DNA from: Pseudomonas alkylphenolica
GTDB taxonomy: Bacteria; Pseudomonadota; Gammaproteobacteria; Pseudomonadales; Pseudomonadaceae
Assembly (NCBI RefSeq): GCF_000746525.1
Contig: NZ_CP009048.1
Location: forward strand, 2,411,501-2,475,500
Direction of reading: 5' to 3'
DNA: 64,000 nt
The notes beneath the pieces were generated by a model. The model was not told the DNA's origin. It did not search any database and was given only the letters and a program-made list of their open reading frames with translations. Numbering within the stretch: position 1 is the first letter of the stretch; each line of letters begins with the position of its first letter. Shown in pieces: positions 55,597-64,000 of this stretch. Position numbers and translations under genes: made by a program.

Positions 55597-56841
55597 TCAG
55601 GCGCGGCTGAAAATACCGACATGCTCGGTGGACTCTTCCACGCGCCAGAGGCCGCCGCCGTTGCCTTGCAGGGCAATGCGCGCACCTTCTACCTGACGCG
55701 GGCCGCAGTTGCCACGCAGTTGCTCGACCAGCTCGAAAATCTGCCCGATGCCGGTGGCGCCGATCGGATGGCCTTTCGACTCCAGGCCACCGGACGGGTT
55801 GACCGGCAAGCGGCCGCCGAGGGCGCTGTCGCCGCGTTCGGCCATGACCCCGCTCATGCCCGGTTCGCATAGGCCCAGCGCCTCGATGGCGAGCAGCTCG
55901 CCGATGGCGGTGGCGTCATGCACTTCGGCCACATCGACGTCCTGCGGAGCAATACCGGCTTGTTCGAATGCGGCCTTGCCGGCCAGGTGGGTACAGCCGT
56001 TTTCGTAGTCGTCGGCAGCGCGGGCTGAGGCGGAACGCACCACACTGGCCAGGACCTTGATCGCACGGTTTTTGTCGAAGCCGTATTTTTTCAGCGCCGA
56101 CTCGGTGCACAGGATCGCCGCAGCGGCGCCATCGGAGATCGGCGAGCACATCGGCAGGGTGATCGGGTAGGTGATCGGCGGCGCGGCGAGGATTTCCTCG
56201 ATGCTCATGGCGTTGCGGTACTGCGAGCGCTGGTTGTGCACCGAATGACCGTGGTTCTTCGAGGCGACGGCGGCCAGCTGGCGTTGCGTCACGCCATAAC
56301 GCTCCATCAGGCCGCCACGGCCGAGGGCCGCGTAGACGTCCATGAACGGGCTGTAGGGCTTCTCCGATTGCGAACCGGCAGGCGGCACCACGCCTTGGCC
56401 CATGGCGGCCAGGTAGTGCTTGTTCTCTTCGAAGGTTTCAATGTCCCAGGCCGATTCGAAGGCGGAGAACATTTTTGCCTTGTCGCTGTAGAACATCTTT
56501 TCCGCGCCGACCGCCAGGGCCACCTCGGCAGCGCCTGCCTGCAGCTGGGTCACCGCCAGATTGAAGGCATGGCTCGACGAGGCACAGGCGCCTTCGATGT
56601 TGAAGATCGGGATACCGTCCAGGCCCAGCGGCAGCAGCGCCACCTGGCCACGGATCATGTGCTGGCCATCGAAATGGCCCTGGGTGCAGTTGCCGAAGAA
56701 GCCGACCTGGATCCACTTGCGCTCGCAACCGGCGTCTTTGAGCGCGTCTTCCACCGCCCAGGCGGTGAGTTGCTTGACGGACTTGTCGATGTGCCGGCCA
56801 AAGGCGGTCATGCCAACGCCGACGATGTATACGTTTTCCAT
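55597..56841 (-). CDS. Thiolase, SCP-x/lipid-transfer type
   Basis: A 414-residue thiolase-fold protein. Nucleophilic Cys in IEGACASSSHAFNLAV; SKGHPIGATGIGQIFELVEQ carries His; IALQGNGGGLWRVEES closes the site, though the usual second Cys of acetyl-CoA acetyltransferases is absent. This suits the SCP-x/lipid-transfer group that cleaves 3-oxoacyl-CoA with branches or rings. It is joined in operon with SDR and crotonase genes. Confidence 0.88.
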   Translation of the reverse strand: MENVYIVGVGMTAFGRHIDKSVKQLTAWAVEDALKDAGCERKWIQVGFFGNCTQGHFDGQHMIRGQVALLPLGLDGIPIFNIEGACASSSHAFNLAVTQLQAGAAEVALAVGAEKMFYSDKAKMFSAFESAWDIETFEENKHYLAAMGQGVVPPAGSQSEKPYSPFMDVYAALGRGGLMERYGVTQRQLAAVASKNHGHSVHNQRSQYRNAMSIEEILAAPPITYPITLPMCSPISDGAAAAILCTESALKKYGFDKNRAIKVLASVVRSASARAADDYENGCTHLAGKAAFEQAGIAPQDVDVAEVHDATAIGELLAIEALGLCEPGMSGVMAERGDSALGGRLPVNPSGGLESKGHPIGATGIGQIFELVEQLRGNCGPRQVEGARIALQGNGGGLWRVEESTEHVGIFSRA

Positions 56842-56889
56842 CGTTGCCTCGAATTGTTCAGAAGTAAGGGGGGGGGCAGGGCGCCCGGC

Positions 56890-57663
56890 TCAGTAGCCCT
56901 TGAAATCAGGCTTGCGCTTCTCGGCAAAGGCGCGCACGCCTTCGGCCATGTCGTAGGAGCGCTGGTGGTTGCGCAGCTCCAGCAGTTCCTGGCGCAGGGC
57001 ATCGGCACGCGACTTGTCACCGGCTTCGTCGGCGACCTTTTTCATCTTGCGCAGTACCAACGGGCTCTTCTGCGCCAGTTTGTCGCCCAGGGCCTGAACG
57101 CGTTCGACCAGCTCGGCATCGGCGACCACTTCGCAGACCAGGCCGTAGGTCTTCATGTCCTGGGCGGGTAGGGCGTCACCGGTGAACAGCATGTACTTGG
57201 CGATGTTCTCCGGGATCTTGCGTGGCAGTACCGCCGCGCCACCACCGCCAGGGAACACCCCGAAGTTGGAGTGGGCATCGCCGAAGCGCGCGCTCTGGGC
57301 GGCGATGACTAGGTCGCAGCACAGTACGGTTTCCAGGCCACCGGCCAGGGCCAGGCCGTTGACGGCGGCGATGACCGGCTTGGGGAACACCCGCAAGGTA
57401 TCGAAGAAGGTGACGATAGTGTCCAGCAGGTCTTTCTCGCCTGGCAGCGGGGTGCCACCGGCCTTGAGGTCGGCGCCGGCGCAGAACGCCGTGCCGGTGG
57501 CGGTCAGCACCACCACGCGGACCTGGTTGTCGTTTTCCCAGGCGTGCAGGCGGGCGGTCATGGCCTCCAGCATTTCACGGTTCAGGGCATTCATGGCCTT
57601 GGGCCGGGTCAAGGTGATCCAGCCCACCTGGCCCTTGATTTCAAAAGAAACGGACTCGCTCAT
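56890..57663 (-). CDS. Enoyl-CoA hydratase/isomerase family protein
   Basis: A 257-residue crotonase. FCAGADLKAG and LALAGGLETVLCCD form the oxyanion hole and keep one catalytic Glu (GGLE), but the second Glu of hydratases (in QPEINLG) is replaced: ARFGDAHSNFGVFPGGGG has His there. It may be an altered hydratase or isomerase. The ATG at 57663 with GAGG 7 bases upstream is preferred over TTG at 57669. First gene of the minus-strand operon, divergent from the LAL. Confidence 0.85.
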   Translation of the reverse strand: MSESVSFEIKGQVGWITLTRPKAMNALNREMLEAMTARLHAWENDNQVRVVVLTATGTAFCAGADLKAGGTPLPGEKDLLDTIVTFFDTLRVFPKPVIAAVNGLALAGGLETVLCCDLVIAAQSARFGDAHSNFGVFPGGGGAAVLPRKIPENIAKYMLFTGDALPAQDMKTYGLVCEVVADAELVERVQALGDKLAQKSPLVLRKMKKVADEAGDKSRADALRQELLELRNHQRSYDMAEGVRAFAEKRKPDFKGY

Positions 57664-57734
57664 CTCCAATCCTCAATCACGCTGCAATTGACGTTTCTGT
57701 CTGAATTGGAACTTACGCGAGTGCCTCAGGGCCT

Positions 57735-57766
57735 CACCCCCCCCCTTGCGGACGGGGGCGCCCACC
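57735..57766. promoter_or_regulatory. C-rich/G-rich dyad between divergent operon and LAL
   Basis: CACCCCCCCCC-TTGCGGAC-GGGGGCGCCC lies in the 167-base interval between the crotonase and LAL starts. A looser member of the dyad series. Confidence 0.4.
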
Positions 57767-57830
57767 CTGGTGTCTGTTGCAGGATGCGGGCGACATCCAG
57801 GCAACACTGCCACGGGCGGAGACTCTAATA

Positions 57831-60542
57831 ATGCATACAAATGTCATCAACGCCGGCGATCTGCTGGTCGCCACCAAGTTCTCGCCACCGCGCCTGAACG
57901 CTCGGCACATTGTCCGTAGCCAGCTGCTGGGCCGCCTGCGCGAGTCGCAGCCGTGCAGCGCAACGCTGATTACCGGGGGGGCAGGCTTTGGCAAGACCAT
58001 CCTGCTCGCGCAATGGCGTCTGGAACTGATGAAGGCCGGGCTGGACGTGGCCTGGATCTCGTTCAGCCTCGACGACCGGCAGTTCGGCAGCTTCCTCTCG
58101 TATTTGCTCGAAGCGTTGCAGCGTCTGGGGATTGCCATCGAACAGGACTGGCTGCACAGCGATGGCAGCGAGCAGTCGATCAACACCCTGATCGCCATCG
58201 TTACCCACGCCGCACACGGCATCGACAAAGAACTGCATCTGTTGATGGATGACTTTCATCATGTGGAGTCGCCAGCCGCCCACCGCTTGATGCAGAAGCT
58301 GCTGGATCATTGCCCGGCCAACCTGCATATCACCATTGCCTCGCGCTCCACGCCAGCGCTGAGCCTGGGACGTTTGCGCATGCAGGGCCACGTGGTCGAG
58401 ATCGATACCGTCGAGTTGCCCTTCGATACCGACGAAACCCGCGACTTTTTCAAGCAGAACCTCAGCACCCTGGTACTCAGCGCCGACGAAGAGCGGCTGA
58501 TTCATGACCTCACCAGCGGTTGGCCGGCCAGCCTGCAGCCGATTGCCACCATGTTGCGGGTGCGTCCGAGCAAACGTGCGCACCTGCGCTCGATCCTGCG
58601 CAACTCGGCTGACCTGCAGGCCTACCTGGCCGAGGATGTGCTGGTGTGCCTGTCGCCGGAGTTGCTGGAGTTCATGGAGAAAGTCTCGATATTGCGGCGT
58701 TTCAACGCCGACCTCGGGGCGTTCGTCAGCGCCAACCGCCATGCCCCGGAGATGATCAAGCGTGCCGAGGACGAGAACCTGCTGATCTACCGTATCGAAT
58801 CGGATGACAGCACGCCGTGGTACCGATTCCATCCCTTGTTCGGCGAATTTCTCACCCAGCGCCTGGCGGCCCGTGGGGAGGGTGCGGTTCAGGCGCTGCA
58901 TCGCCGTGCGAGCCAGTGGTTCGCCGAACAGGAGTATCTGGTCGAAGCGGTACGCCACGCCAACCTCGGCGGCGATCGCGACTATGCGATCAAGGCAATG
59001 GAGGAGGCCGCGTCCAGCACCTGGAGCATGGCCTATATCAGCCCGATGCTGAGCCTGCTTGAGCGGCTGCCGCAGGACACCCTGTTTTCGCATCCCCAGC
59101 TGTTCATCACCGGCTGCCTGACCTACGCCTTCACCGCCCGCCCGGAAAAGGCCCAGCGCTGGCTGGAGCAGATGCGCCGCAGCGAGGCCGCGCGCAATCC
59201 GGCGATCTCCTCGAAACTGGTGCTCGCCGACGCGGCAATCGCTCTGCAGCTCGACCAGCCACGGCGGGTCATCAGCTTGCTGGAGGCGGCCCATCAGGCG
59301 CCTCTGGAAAACCGCTCGTTGCGCTACATCAGCTTCTCCGGTTTGGCCACCGCCTACCTTTCCGTCGGACGTGCGGCAGATGCGCGCAAGCTGCATGAAC
59401 AGTATCCGATCGACCTTCAAGACCGTGCCAACGACATGGCCATGGTGTTTGAAAGCACGCAGGCGCTGGCCCGCCTCAAGGAAGGCAATGCCCGCCAGGC
59501 CCTGAGCATTGGCGAAAGCGTTATCGCCCGGGCCGAGGAGGCCTATGGGCGCGGGTCGGTGTCTGCCAACCTGTGCGCCGCCACGCTGTGCGACGCCTAT
59601 TACGAACTGGACCGCCTCGATGACGCCCTGCGCGTGCTGGCCAACCGCAGCGGCATTTTGCGTTCATCCATGCCTGATGTGATGGGCCGGGCTTCGATTT
59701 GCCGCGCGCGCATCATCCTGCAACAAGACTCGCCTCAGGCGGCGCTGAGCTTCCTCGACACCCAAGGCGCGCATTTTCAGGTACTGGGGCTGGACCGGCT
59801 GCTGGCATTGATCCTGGCCGAGCAGGTGCGGGTGCTGGTGCTGCAAGGCGAAAGCCGCCGTGCCGCCGAGGTGGCAGGACGTCTGGCCAACCTGGCGGCG
59901 GCGCAGCGCCCGCATGCCGAAGCACGTGGCGAAATCGACTACCTGGTGGCGTTGTCCCGCGTGCGTCTGGCGCTGGCCGGGCATGACGGGCAGTCGGCAC
60001 TGGAGGCGCTGCCGGCTATCCATGCCTACGTCGAACAGGCGACACGTGGCCGCAGTTGGGTCAGGGCGCACCTGCTCAGCGTTCAGGTGCATGCGTTGCT
60101 GGGGCAGACGGATGCGCTGCTGGTGAGCCTGCAGCAGGCGTTGGAAGCCGGCGCGCGGATGGGCCTGGTGCGCACCGTGCTCGATGAAGGCCAGGGCGTG
60201 CTTGGCTTGCTTGCCAGGCACCAGGATGCGATCGCCTGGGAGCCGGCTGTTGCCGAGTACGTGCAAGCCCTGTTGAGTCGCGAAACGCCTGTGCAGGCGC
60301 CATCGCCGCTGGCCTGTGCGGCAAGGAACACGGTCGATTCGCCACGGGCCAGCCTGACCCCCCGCGAGCTGGAAATCCTCGGGCTGGTGGCCCAGGCGAT
60401 GTCGAACAAACGTATCGCCCTGACGCTCAACATCACCTTCGGCACGGTGAAGTGGAACGTGAAAAACATCCTCGCCAAACTCGGCGTCTCGAGCCGCTAT
60501 GCGGCGATTACCCTGGCGCGCCAGCAGGGCGTGCTCAAGTGA
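57831..60542 (+). CDS. MalT-like LuxR family regulator (LAL), second
   Basis: A 903-residue LAL paralogue of the protein at 33249. Walker A GGAGFGKTILLAQW (~49), LLMDDFHHVESPAA (Walker B), TPR-like middle, and C-terminal LTPRELEILGLVAQAMSNKR with TVKWNVKNILAKLGVSSRY. N-terminal LLVATKFSPPRLNARHIVRS matches the first LAL's LVSTKFSPPRIGTRHVAR. The start at 57831 is used; it follows GGGCGGAGAC. It is divergent from the minus operon and upstream of the plus acyl-CoA genes, both probably its targets. Confidence 0.92.
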   Translation: MHTNVINAGDLLVATKFSPPRLNARHIVRSQLLGRLRESQPCSATLITGGAGFGKTILLAQWRLELMKAGLDVAWISFSLDDRQFGSFLSYLLEALQRLGIAIEQDWLHSDGSEQSINTLIAIVTHAAHGIDKELHLLMDDFHHVESPAAHRLMQKLLDHCPANLHITIASRSTPALSLGRLRMQGHVVEIDTVELPFDTDETRDFFKQNLSTLVLSADEERLIHDLTSGWPASLQPIATMLRVRPSKRAHLRSILRNSADLQAYLAEDVLVCLSPELLEFMEKVSILRRFNADLGAFVSANRHAPEMIKRAEDENLLIYRIESDDSTPWYRFHPLFGEFLTQRLAARGEGAVQALHRRASQWFAEQEYLVEAVRHANLGGDRDYAIKAMEEAASSTWSMAYISPMLSLLERLPQDTLFSHPQLFITGCLTYAFTARPEKAQRWLEQMRRSEAARNPAISSKLVLADAAIALQLDQPRRVISLLEAAHQAPLENRSLRYISFSGLATAYLSVGRAADARKLHEQYPIDLQDRANDMAMVFESTQALARLKEGNARQALSIGESVIARAEEAYGRGSVSANLCAATLCDAYYELDRLDDALRVLANRSGILRSSMPDVMGRASICRARIILQQDSPQAALSFLDTQGAHFQVLGLDRLLALILAEQVRVLVLQGESRRAAEVAGRLANLAAAQRPHAEARGEIDYLVALSRVRLALAGHDGQSALEALPAIHAYVEQATRGRSWVRAHLLSVQVHALLGQTDALLVSLQQALEAGARMGLVRTVLDEGQGVLGLLARHQDAIAWEPAVAEYVQALLSRETPVQAPSPLACAARNTVDSPRASLTPRELEILGLVAQAMSNKRIALTLNITFGTVKWNVKNILAKLGVSSRYAAITLARQQGVLK

Positions 60543-60656
60543 CTGGACGCTGGCGGCGGCCGCTGCGCCCTCCCGAGAGGATAGGCGCGCATGGCCGGGG
60601 CCAGCCCGCATGCTCAGGTCAGCTACGACTATCCGACCCGGTTCAAGAGGAAGACC

Positions 60657-61802
60657 ATGAGCGATACATCTGCAGCATTCCTGAGCGAGCAGGAAATCAT
60701 GATCCGTGACGCCGCCCGCAAGGTGGCGCAAGAAGTGGTGGGTGCCACCGCCGCCGAACGCGACCGTACCGGTGCCTGGCCACACGCCGAGCTGAAAGCG
60801 GTGGCCGAACTGGGCTTTCTGGGCATGCACATTCCCGAGGAGTCCGGCGGCGCCGGCATGTCGTTTCCCGAATACTGCCTGTGCATCGAGGAGTTCGCGG
60901 CGGCAGACGCCGGTTTCGCCACTATCCTGCATGTACACAACGGCATGGCCGACATGCTCCACCGCTTCGGTACCGAGGCGCAGAAGGCCAAGTACCTGGC
61001 GGGCATGATCAGCGGCGAACTGATCGCTGCCGGTTTGCTCACCGAACCGCAGGCCGGTTCCGACACCGCGGCGTTTCGCACCACGGCGCGGCGTGATGGC
61101 GACCATTACGTGCTCAACGGCAGCAAGCAGTTCATCTCCAACGGTAACGAAGCCGGGATCGCCTTTGCCATTGCCGCAAGCACCGAGACTGCGGAGGGCC
61201 GCAAAGGTCCGAGCATGTTCATCATCGATCCACGTGAGCCTGGCTACATCGTTACCCGTGTGGAAAGCAAGATGGGCCAGCGCTCCGCTCACGTCGCCGC
61301 GATTCAGCTGGACAACTGCCGGGTACCGGCGCACAACCTGCTGGCCGAAGAGGGCACCGCGTACAAGCGTTTGATGGCGACCCTGTCTGAAGGGCGCATC
61401 GGCATCGCCGCCGTCGCCGTGGGTGGCGCCCGTGCTGCGCTGGAGGCCGCAGTGAAGTATGCGCAAGAGCGTGAAGCCTACGGCGCACCGATCATCAACT
61501 TGCAAGGGGTGGCGTTCGACCTGGCCGACATGGCTACCCAGTTCGAGGTCGCGCAGAACTACATGCTGCACGCCGCGCGCCTGCATTACGCCGGTGTGCC
61601 CTGCGCCAAGGAAGCCTCGATCGCCAAGCTGTTCGCCAGCGAAATGGCCGAGAAGGTCTGCTCTGAAGCGCTGCAGATCCATGGCGGCTACGGCTACCTC
61701 AGCGATTTCCCGGTGGAGCGCTATTGCCGTGATGTGCGGGTGACCAAGATCTATGAGGGAACCAGCCATATCCAGAAGGTGATTATCGCGCGCAACTTGT
61801 AA
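60657..61802 (+). CDS. Acyl-CoA dehydrogenase, 380-residue type
   Basis: A 381-residue acyl-CoA dehydrogenase, close paralogue of 43596: LLTEPQAGSDTAAFRTTARR, FISNGNEAGIAFAIAA, MGQRSAHVAAIQLDNCRVPA, QIHGGYGYLSDFPVERYCRD, Glu in TKIYEGTSHIQKVIIAR. The ATG at 60657 follows AAGAGGAAG; 114 bases after the LAL stop. It forms an operon with the crotonase 17 bases later. Confidence 0.92.
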   Translation: MSDTSAAFLSEQEIMIRDAARKVAQEVVGATAAERDRTGAWPHAELKAVAELGFLGMHIPEESGGAGMSFPEYCLCIEEFAAADAGFATILHVHNGMADMLHRFGTEAQKAKYLAGMISGELIAAGLLTEPQAGSDTAAFRTTARRDGDHYVLNGSKQFISNGNEAGIAFAIAASTETAEGRKGPSMFIIDPREPGYIVTRVESKMGQRSAHVAAIQLDNCRVPAHNLLAEEGTAYKRLMATLSEGRIGIAAVAVGGARAALEAAVKYAQEREAYGAPIINLQGVAFDLADMATQFEVAQNYMLHAARLHYAGVPCAKEASIAKLFASEMAEKVCSEALQIHGGYGYLSDFPVERYCRDVRVTKIYEGTSHIQKVIIARNL

Positions 61803-61819
61803 GTGAGGAGGGAAGGGAC

Positions 61820-62620
61820 ATGACTGACAGTGCGGTGCTGTATGAACGGATCGGCAAGACAGCGCTGATCACCCTGAACCGGCCGCAGAAGAAGAACGCC
61901 TTCGAGGCGGCCATCAACGAGGCCTTGCCGGTTGCCCTGAAGGCGGCGCGCGATGATCGTTCGGTGCGTTCGATCGTGCTGACCGGCGCTGGCGGCGCCT
62001 TTTGTTCCGGTTTCGACCTTGGCAGCCTGGATGCGGGTGAGGATGCGACGTTTGCCGGACGCAAGCTGGTGCTGGGCTTTCAAGAGTGGTTCACCGGCCT
62101 TGCCGACATGCCCAAGCCGGTGATTGCCGCGGTCGATGGCGCGGCGGTGGGCGCAGGCTTTTCCCTGGCCCTGGCCGCCGACTTCATGTTTGTCACGCCA
62201 CGCGTGCGGCTGTTGCCGACGTTCCTGAGCCTGGGACTGGTGCCGGACCTGTCGATGCTTTATGTACTGCCGCGCCTGGTCGGCCTGGCCAAGGCCAAGG
62301 AGCTGATCTTTTGCGCCCGTGCCCTCGATGCGCAGCAAGCCTTGGCGCTCGGCCTGGCGCAGGCGATCATCGATCAGGAGCAACTGCTCGACAGCGCCCT
62401 GCAGTTCGCCCGGCAGTTCGATGATGCACCCGCGGATGCATTAGGATTGAGCAAGACACTGCTTAACCGCTCCTTCGAAACCGATCGCCCGGCGATGACC
62501 GAGTTCGAAGCCTGTGCCCAGTCCTTGTGCGGGGCCAGCCATTACCATGCCGAAGCCGTACGGCGCTTCCTCGGCAAAGAAGGCTTGCCCTACCGTGGCG
62601 CGGTGTTGCCAGCGCCGTAA
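61820..62620 (+). CDS. Enoyl-CoA isomerase-like crotonase family protein
   Basis: A 266-residue crotonase fold: LTGAGGAFCSGFDLGSL and DGAAVGAGFSLALAADF form the oxyanion hole. Both hydratase glutamates are replaced (Ser in GAGFS, Thr in LLPTFLS), but Asp in SLGLVPDLS matches the catalytic Asp of PaaG/Delta3-Delta2-isomerases. An isomerase for double-bond shifting is thus more likely than a hydratase. In operon 17 bases after the dehydrogenase. Confidence 0.86.
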   Translation: MTDSAVLYERIGKTALITLNRPQKKNAFEAAINEALPVALKAARDDRSVRSIVLTGAGGAFCSGFDLGSLDAGEDATFAGRKLVLGFQEWFTGLADMPKPVIAAVDGAAVGAGFSLALAADFMFVTPRVRLLPTFLSLGLVPDLSMLYVLPRLVGLAKAKELIFCARALDAQQALALGLAQAIIDQEQLLDSALQFARQFDDAPADALGLSKTLLNRSFETDRPAMTEFEACAQSLCGASHYHAEAVRRFLGKEGLPYRGAVLPAP

Positions 62621-62644
62621 ACCTCCAAATAGGGAGGGGCCGTG
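62621..62644. promoter_or_regulatory. C-rich/G-rich dyad before the thiolase
   Basis: ACCTCC-AAATAG-GGAGGGG starts directly after the crotonase stop, 107-130 bases before the thiolase. It resembles the other dyads and may mark a separate promoter for the thiolase and next dehydrogenase. Confidence 0.4.
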
Positions 62645-62750
62645 TGCTTGAGCGCGCGCCTATCCTTGAGACTCAAAGCCTGCCGCCCGGTACAACCCGG
62701 CGTACAAGCCCGCAAGGGCCGGCAGGGTATCCAACGCTGAGGAGTAAGAC

Positions 62751-63938
62751 ATGAGGCAGAAAGTCGTCATCGCGGGTGTCGGTATGATTCCCTTCGTCAA
62801 GCCTGGCCAGAGCGAAACCTATGCAGTCATGGGCGAGCAGGCCGTGCGCCTGGCCCTGGCCGATGCCGGGGTCGGTTACGAGTCGGTCCAGCAGGCCTTT
62901 GCCAGCTATGTGTTCGGCGACTCCACCTGTGGTCAGCGCGTGCTCTACAACGTCGGCATGACTGGTATCCCGGTGATCAACGTCAACAACAACTGCGCCA
63001 GCGGCTCTACCGCGCTGTTCCTGGCCAATCAGGCGATTGCCAGCGGCATGGTCGATATCGTCCTGGCCTTCGGTTTCGAGCAAATGATTCCCGGTGCCAT
63101 CGGTAGCGCCTTCCCGGATCGTCCGAGCCCGCTGGAGCTGTTCCTCGATCAATGCGACGAAGCCATTCCTGGTGCCTCCGAAATCCCGGCAGCGTTGCGC
63201 ATCTTCGGCAGCGCCGGGGTGGAGCACATGAAGCGCTTCGGCACGCCGCTGGAAACCTTCGCCAAGATTCGCGCCAAGGCCAGCCGTCACGCGGCCAACA
63301 ACCCCAAGGCGGTGTTCCGTAAGGTGATCACCACCGAAGAAGTCATGGCCGATCAGGTGGTCTGGCCTGAAGTCATGACCCGGCTGATGGCCTGCCCACC
63401 GACCTGCGGTGCTGCCGCGGTGGTGCTGTGCAGCGAGGCCTATGCGTTGAAGCATGGCCTGGACCGCAGTGTGTCGATTGCCGGCCAGGCGCTGACCACC
63501 GATGGCGCGGAAACCTTCAAGTCCGGCGACATGCGCGACGTGGCCGGTTACTCGATGTCGCGCGCCGCGGCCCGGCAAGCCTATGAAATGGCCGGTATCG
63601 GTGCCGAGGACGTGCACGTGGTCGAACTGCACGACTGCTTCGCCCAGAACGAGCTGCTGACCTATGAATCCCTGGGCCTGTGCCCGGAAGGCGGGGCGCA
63701 GAAGTTTGTCGACGATGGCGACAACACCTATGGCGGCCAGTACGTGGTCAACCCGTCCGGCGGCCTGCTTTCCAAAGGCCACCCGATTGGCGCAACGGGC
63801 CTGGCGCAATGCACCGAGCTGGTCCTGCAACTGCGTGGCCGCGCCGAGCAGCGCCAGGTAGAGGGTGCGCGCATTGCCCTGCAACACAACATCGGCATTG
63901 GTGGCGCCTGCGTCGTCACCCTGTACCGTAAAGACTGA
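62751..63938 (+). CDS. Thiolase, SCP-x/lipid-transfer type
   Basis: A 395-residue thiolase-fold protein. Cys in NNNCASGSTALFLANQAI; His in SKGHPIGATGLAQCTELVLQ; GGACVVTLYRKD carries a second Cys near the C-terminus. It resembles the SCP-x lipid-transfer thiolases and differs from the thiolase at 55597. It would cleave 3-oxoacyl-CoA in the second set. GAGGAGTAAG precedes the ATG. A further dehydrogenase starts 13 bases later. Confidence 0.88.
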   Translation: MRQKVVIAGVGMIPFVKPGQSETYAVMGEQAVRLALADAGVGYESVQQAFASYVFGDSTCGQRVLYNVGMTGIPVINVNNNCASGSTALFLANQAIASGMVDIVLAFGFEQMIPGAIGSAFPDRPSPLELFLDQCDEAIPGASEIPAALRIFGSAGVEHMKRFGTPLETFAKIRAKASRHAANNPKAVFRKVITTEEVMADQVVWPEVMTRLMACPPTCGAAAVVLCSEAYALKHGLDRSVSIAGQALTTDGAETFKSGDMRDVAGYSMSRAAARQAYEMAGIGAEDVHVVELHDCFAQNELLTYESLGLCPEGGAQKFVDDGDNTYGGQYVVNPSGGLLSKGHPIGATGLAQCTELVLQLRGRAEQRQVEGARIALQHNIGIGGACVVTLYRKD

Positions 63939-63951
63939 CAGGGGAAACACC

Positions 63952-64000
63952 ATGGATTTTCGACCTGATACCAGCCTGGAGGCATTCCGCGAGGAGGTCC
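63952..64000 (+). CDS. Probable acyl-CoA dehydrogenase, 5' end only
   Basis: The ATG at 63952, with AGGGGAAAC before it, opens MDFRPDTSLEAFREEV, the usual N-terminus of acyl-CoA dehydrogenases (LExFREEV helix). Only 16 residues are in the window. It starts 13 bases after the thiolase, in operon. Confidence 0.6.
   Translation, partial: MDFRPDTSLEAFREEV

Noticed and set aside
59664..61769. 701-codon minus-strand open frame opposite LAL and acyl-CoA dehydrogenase
   Set aside because: Antisense shadow; no motif, and both plus-strand genes are unmistakable.

Overview
The window looks like a chromosome segment of a Pseudomonas of the P. putida group. The DNA is GC-rich. At least seven places carry the putida-type REP sequence (core GAGCGGGCTTGCCCCGCGAT, usually as inverted pairs). 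The gene content (trmK, DUF3077-like small protein, RHS protein, LacI/MFS and acyl-CoA clusters) fits a soil or rhizosphere pseudomonad. No rRNA, tRNA, CRISPR array, transposase or phage module was seen.

Region 1 (1-19.7 kb) is a mixed housekeeping and accessory stretch. It holds the 5' end of an old-yellow-enzyme gene behind a MerR-type promoter, an alpha/beta hydrolase divergent from a MerR regulator, and trmK. A 1.7-kb segment (DUF3616 gene plus a secreted Arg/His/Asp-rich protein) is duplicated; in the second copy both genes are frameshifted. Between the copies lie an HD-domain phosphohydrolase, a decayed XRE regulator, a DUF3077-like gene and a GH46-like chitosanase. Next comes a compact redox operon: a DUF2271 protein with an ApbE-type flavinylation motif, a PepSY/diflavin reductase and ApbE. 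After it are an old-yellow-enzyme remnant, two GGDEF proteins, a phytanoyl-CoA-dioxygenase-like gene whose 3' end runs into a REP, and two DUF1254/DUF1214 proteins.

Region 2 (19.8-33.1 kb, minus strand) is catabolic. It has an SDR, a FadB-like hydratase/3-hydroxyacyl-CoA dehydrogenase and two ~600-residue acyl-CoA dehydrogenases, then an arylsulfatase, a hotdog thioesterase, a HisD-family dehydrogenase (HpsN-like), an MFS importer and a LacI regulator.

Region 3 (33.2-64 kb) has two ~900-residue MalT-like LuxR (LAL) regulators flanking further acyl-CoA genes. Around the first are an SDR, a metallo-beta-lactamase-fold hydrolase, and an operon of DUF1302 protein, YCF48-like protein, MMPL/RND transporter and acyl-CoA dehydrogenase. 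It is followed by a degenerate acyl-CoA dehydrogenase, an SdsA-type alkylsulfatase and a TetR regulator. A frameshifted RHS gene separates this from the second set: ligase, MFE-2-type SDR, thiolase and crotonase on the minus strand; LAL, acyl-CoA dehydrogenase, crotonase, thiolase and a further acyl-CoA dehydrogenase on the plus strand.

Together, regions 2 and 3 could release a hydrophobic, possibly sulfated alcohol or acid from its ester, move it across the envelope, activate it with CoA and shorten it by beta-oxidation. Two sulfatases of different mechanism, three regulator types and duplicated beta-oxidation enzymes point to an unusual branched, cyclic or sulfated substrate; none of the sequence fixes which one. 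A recurrent C-rich/G-rich dyad (CCCCTCC-spacer-GGAGGGG type) in front of many of these transcription units is the most interesting unexplained signal and may be the LAL operator.
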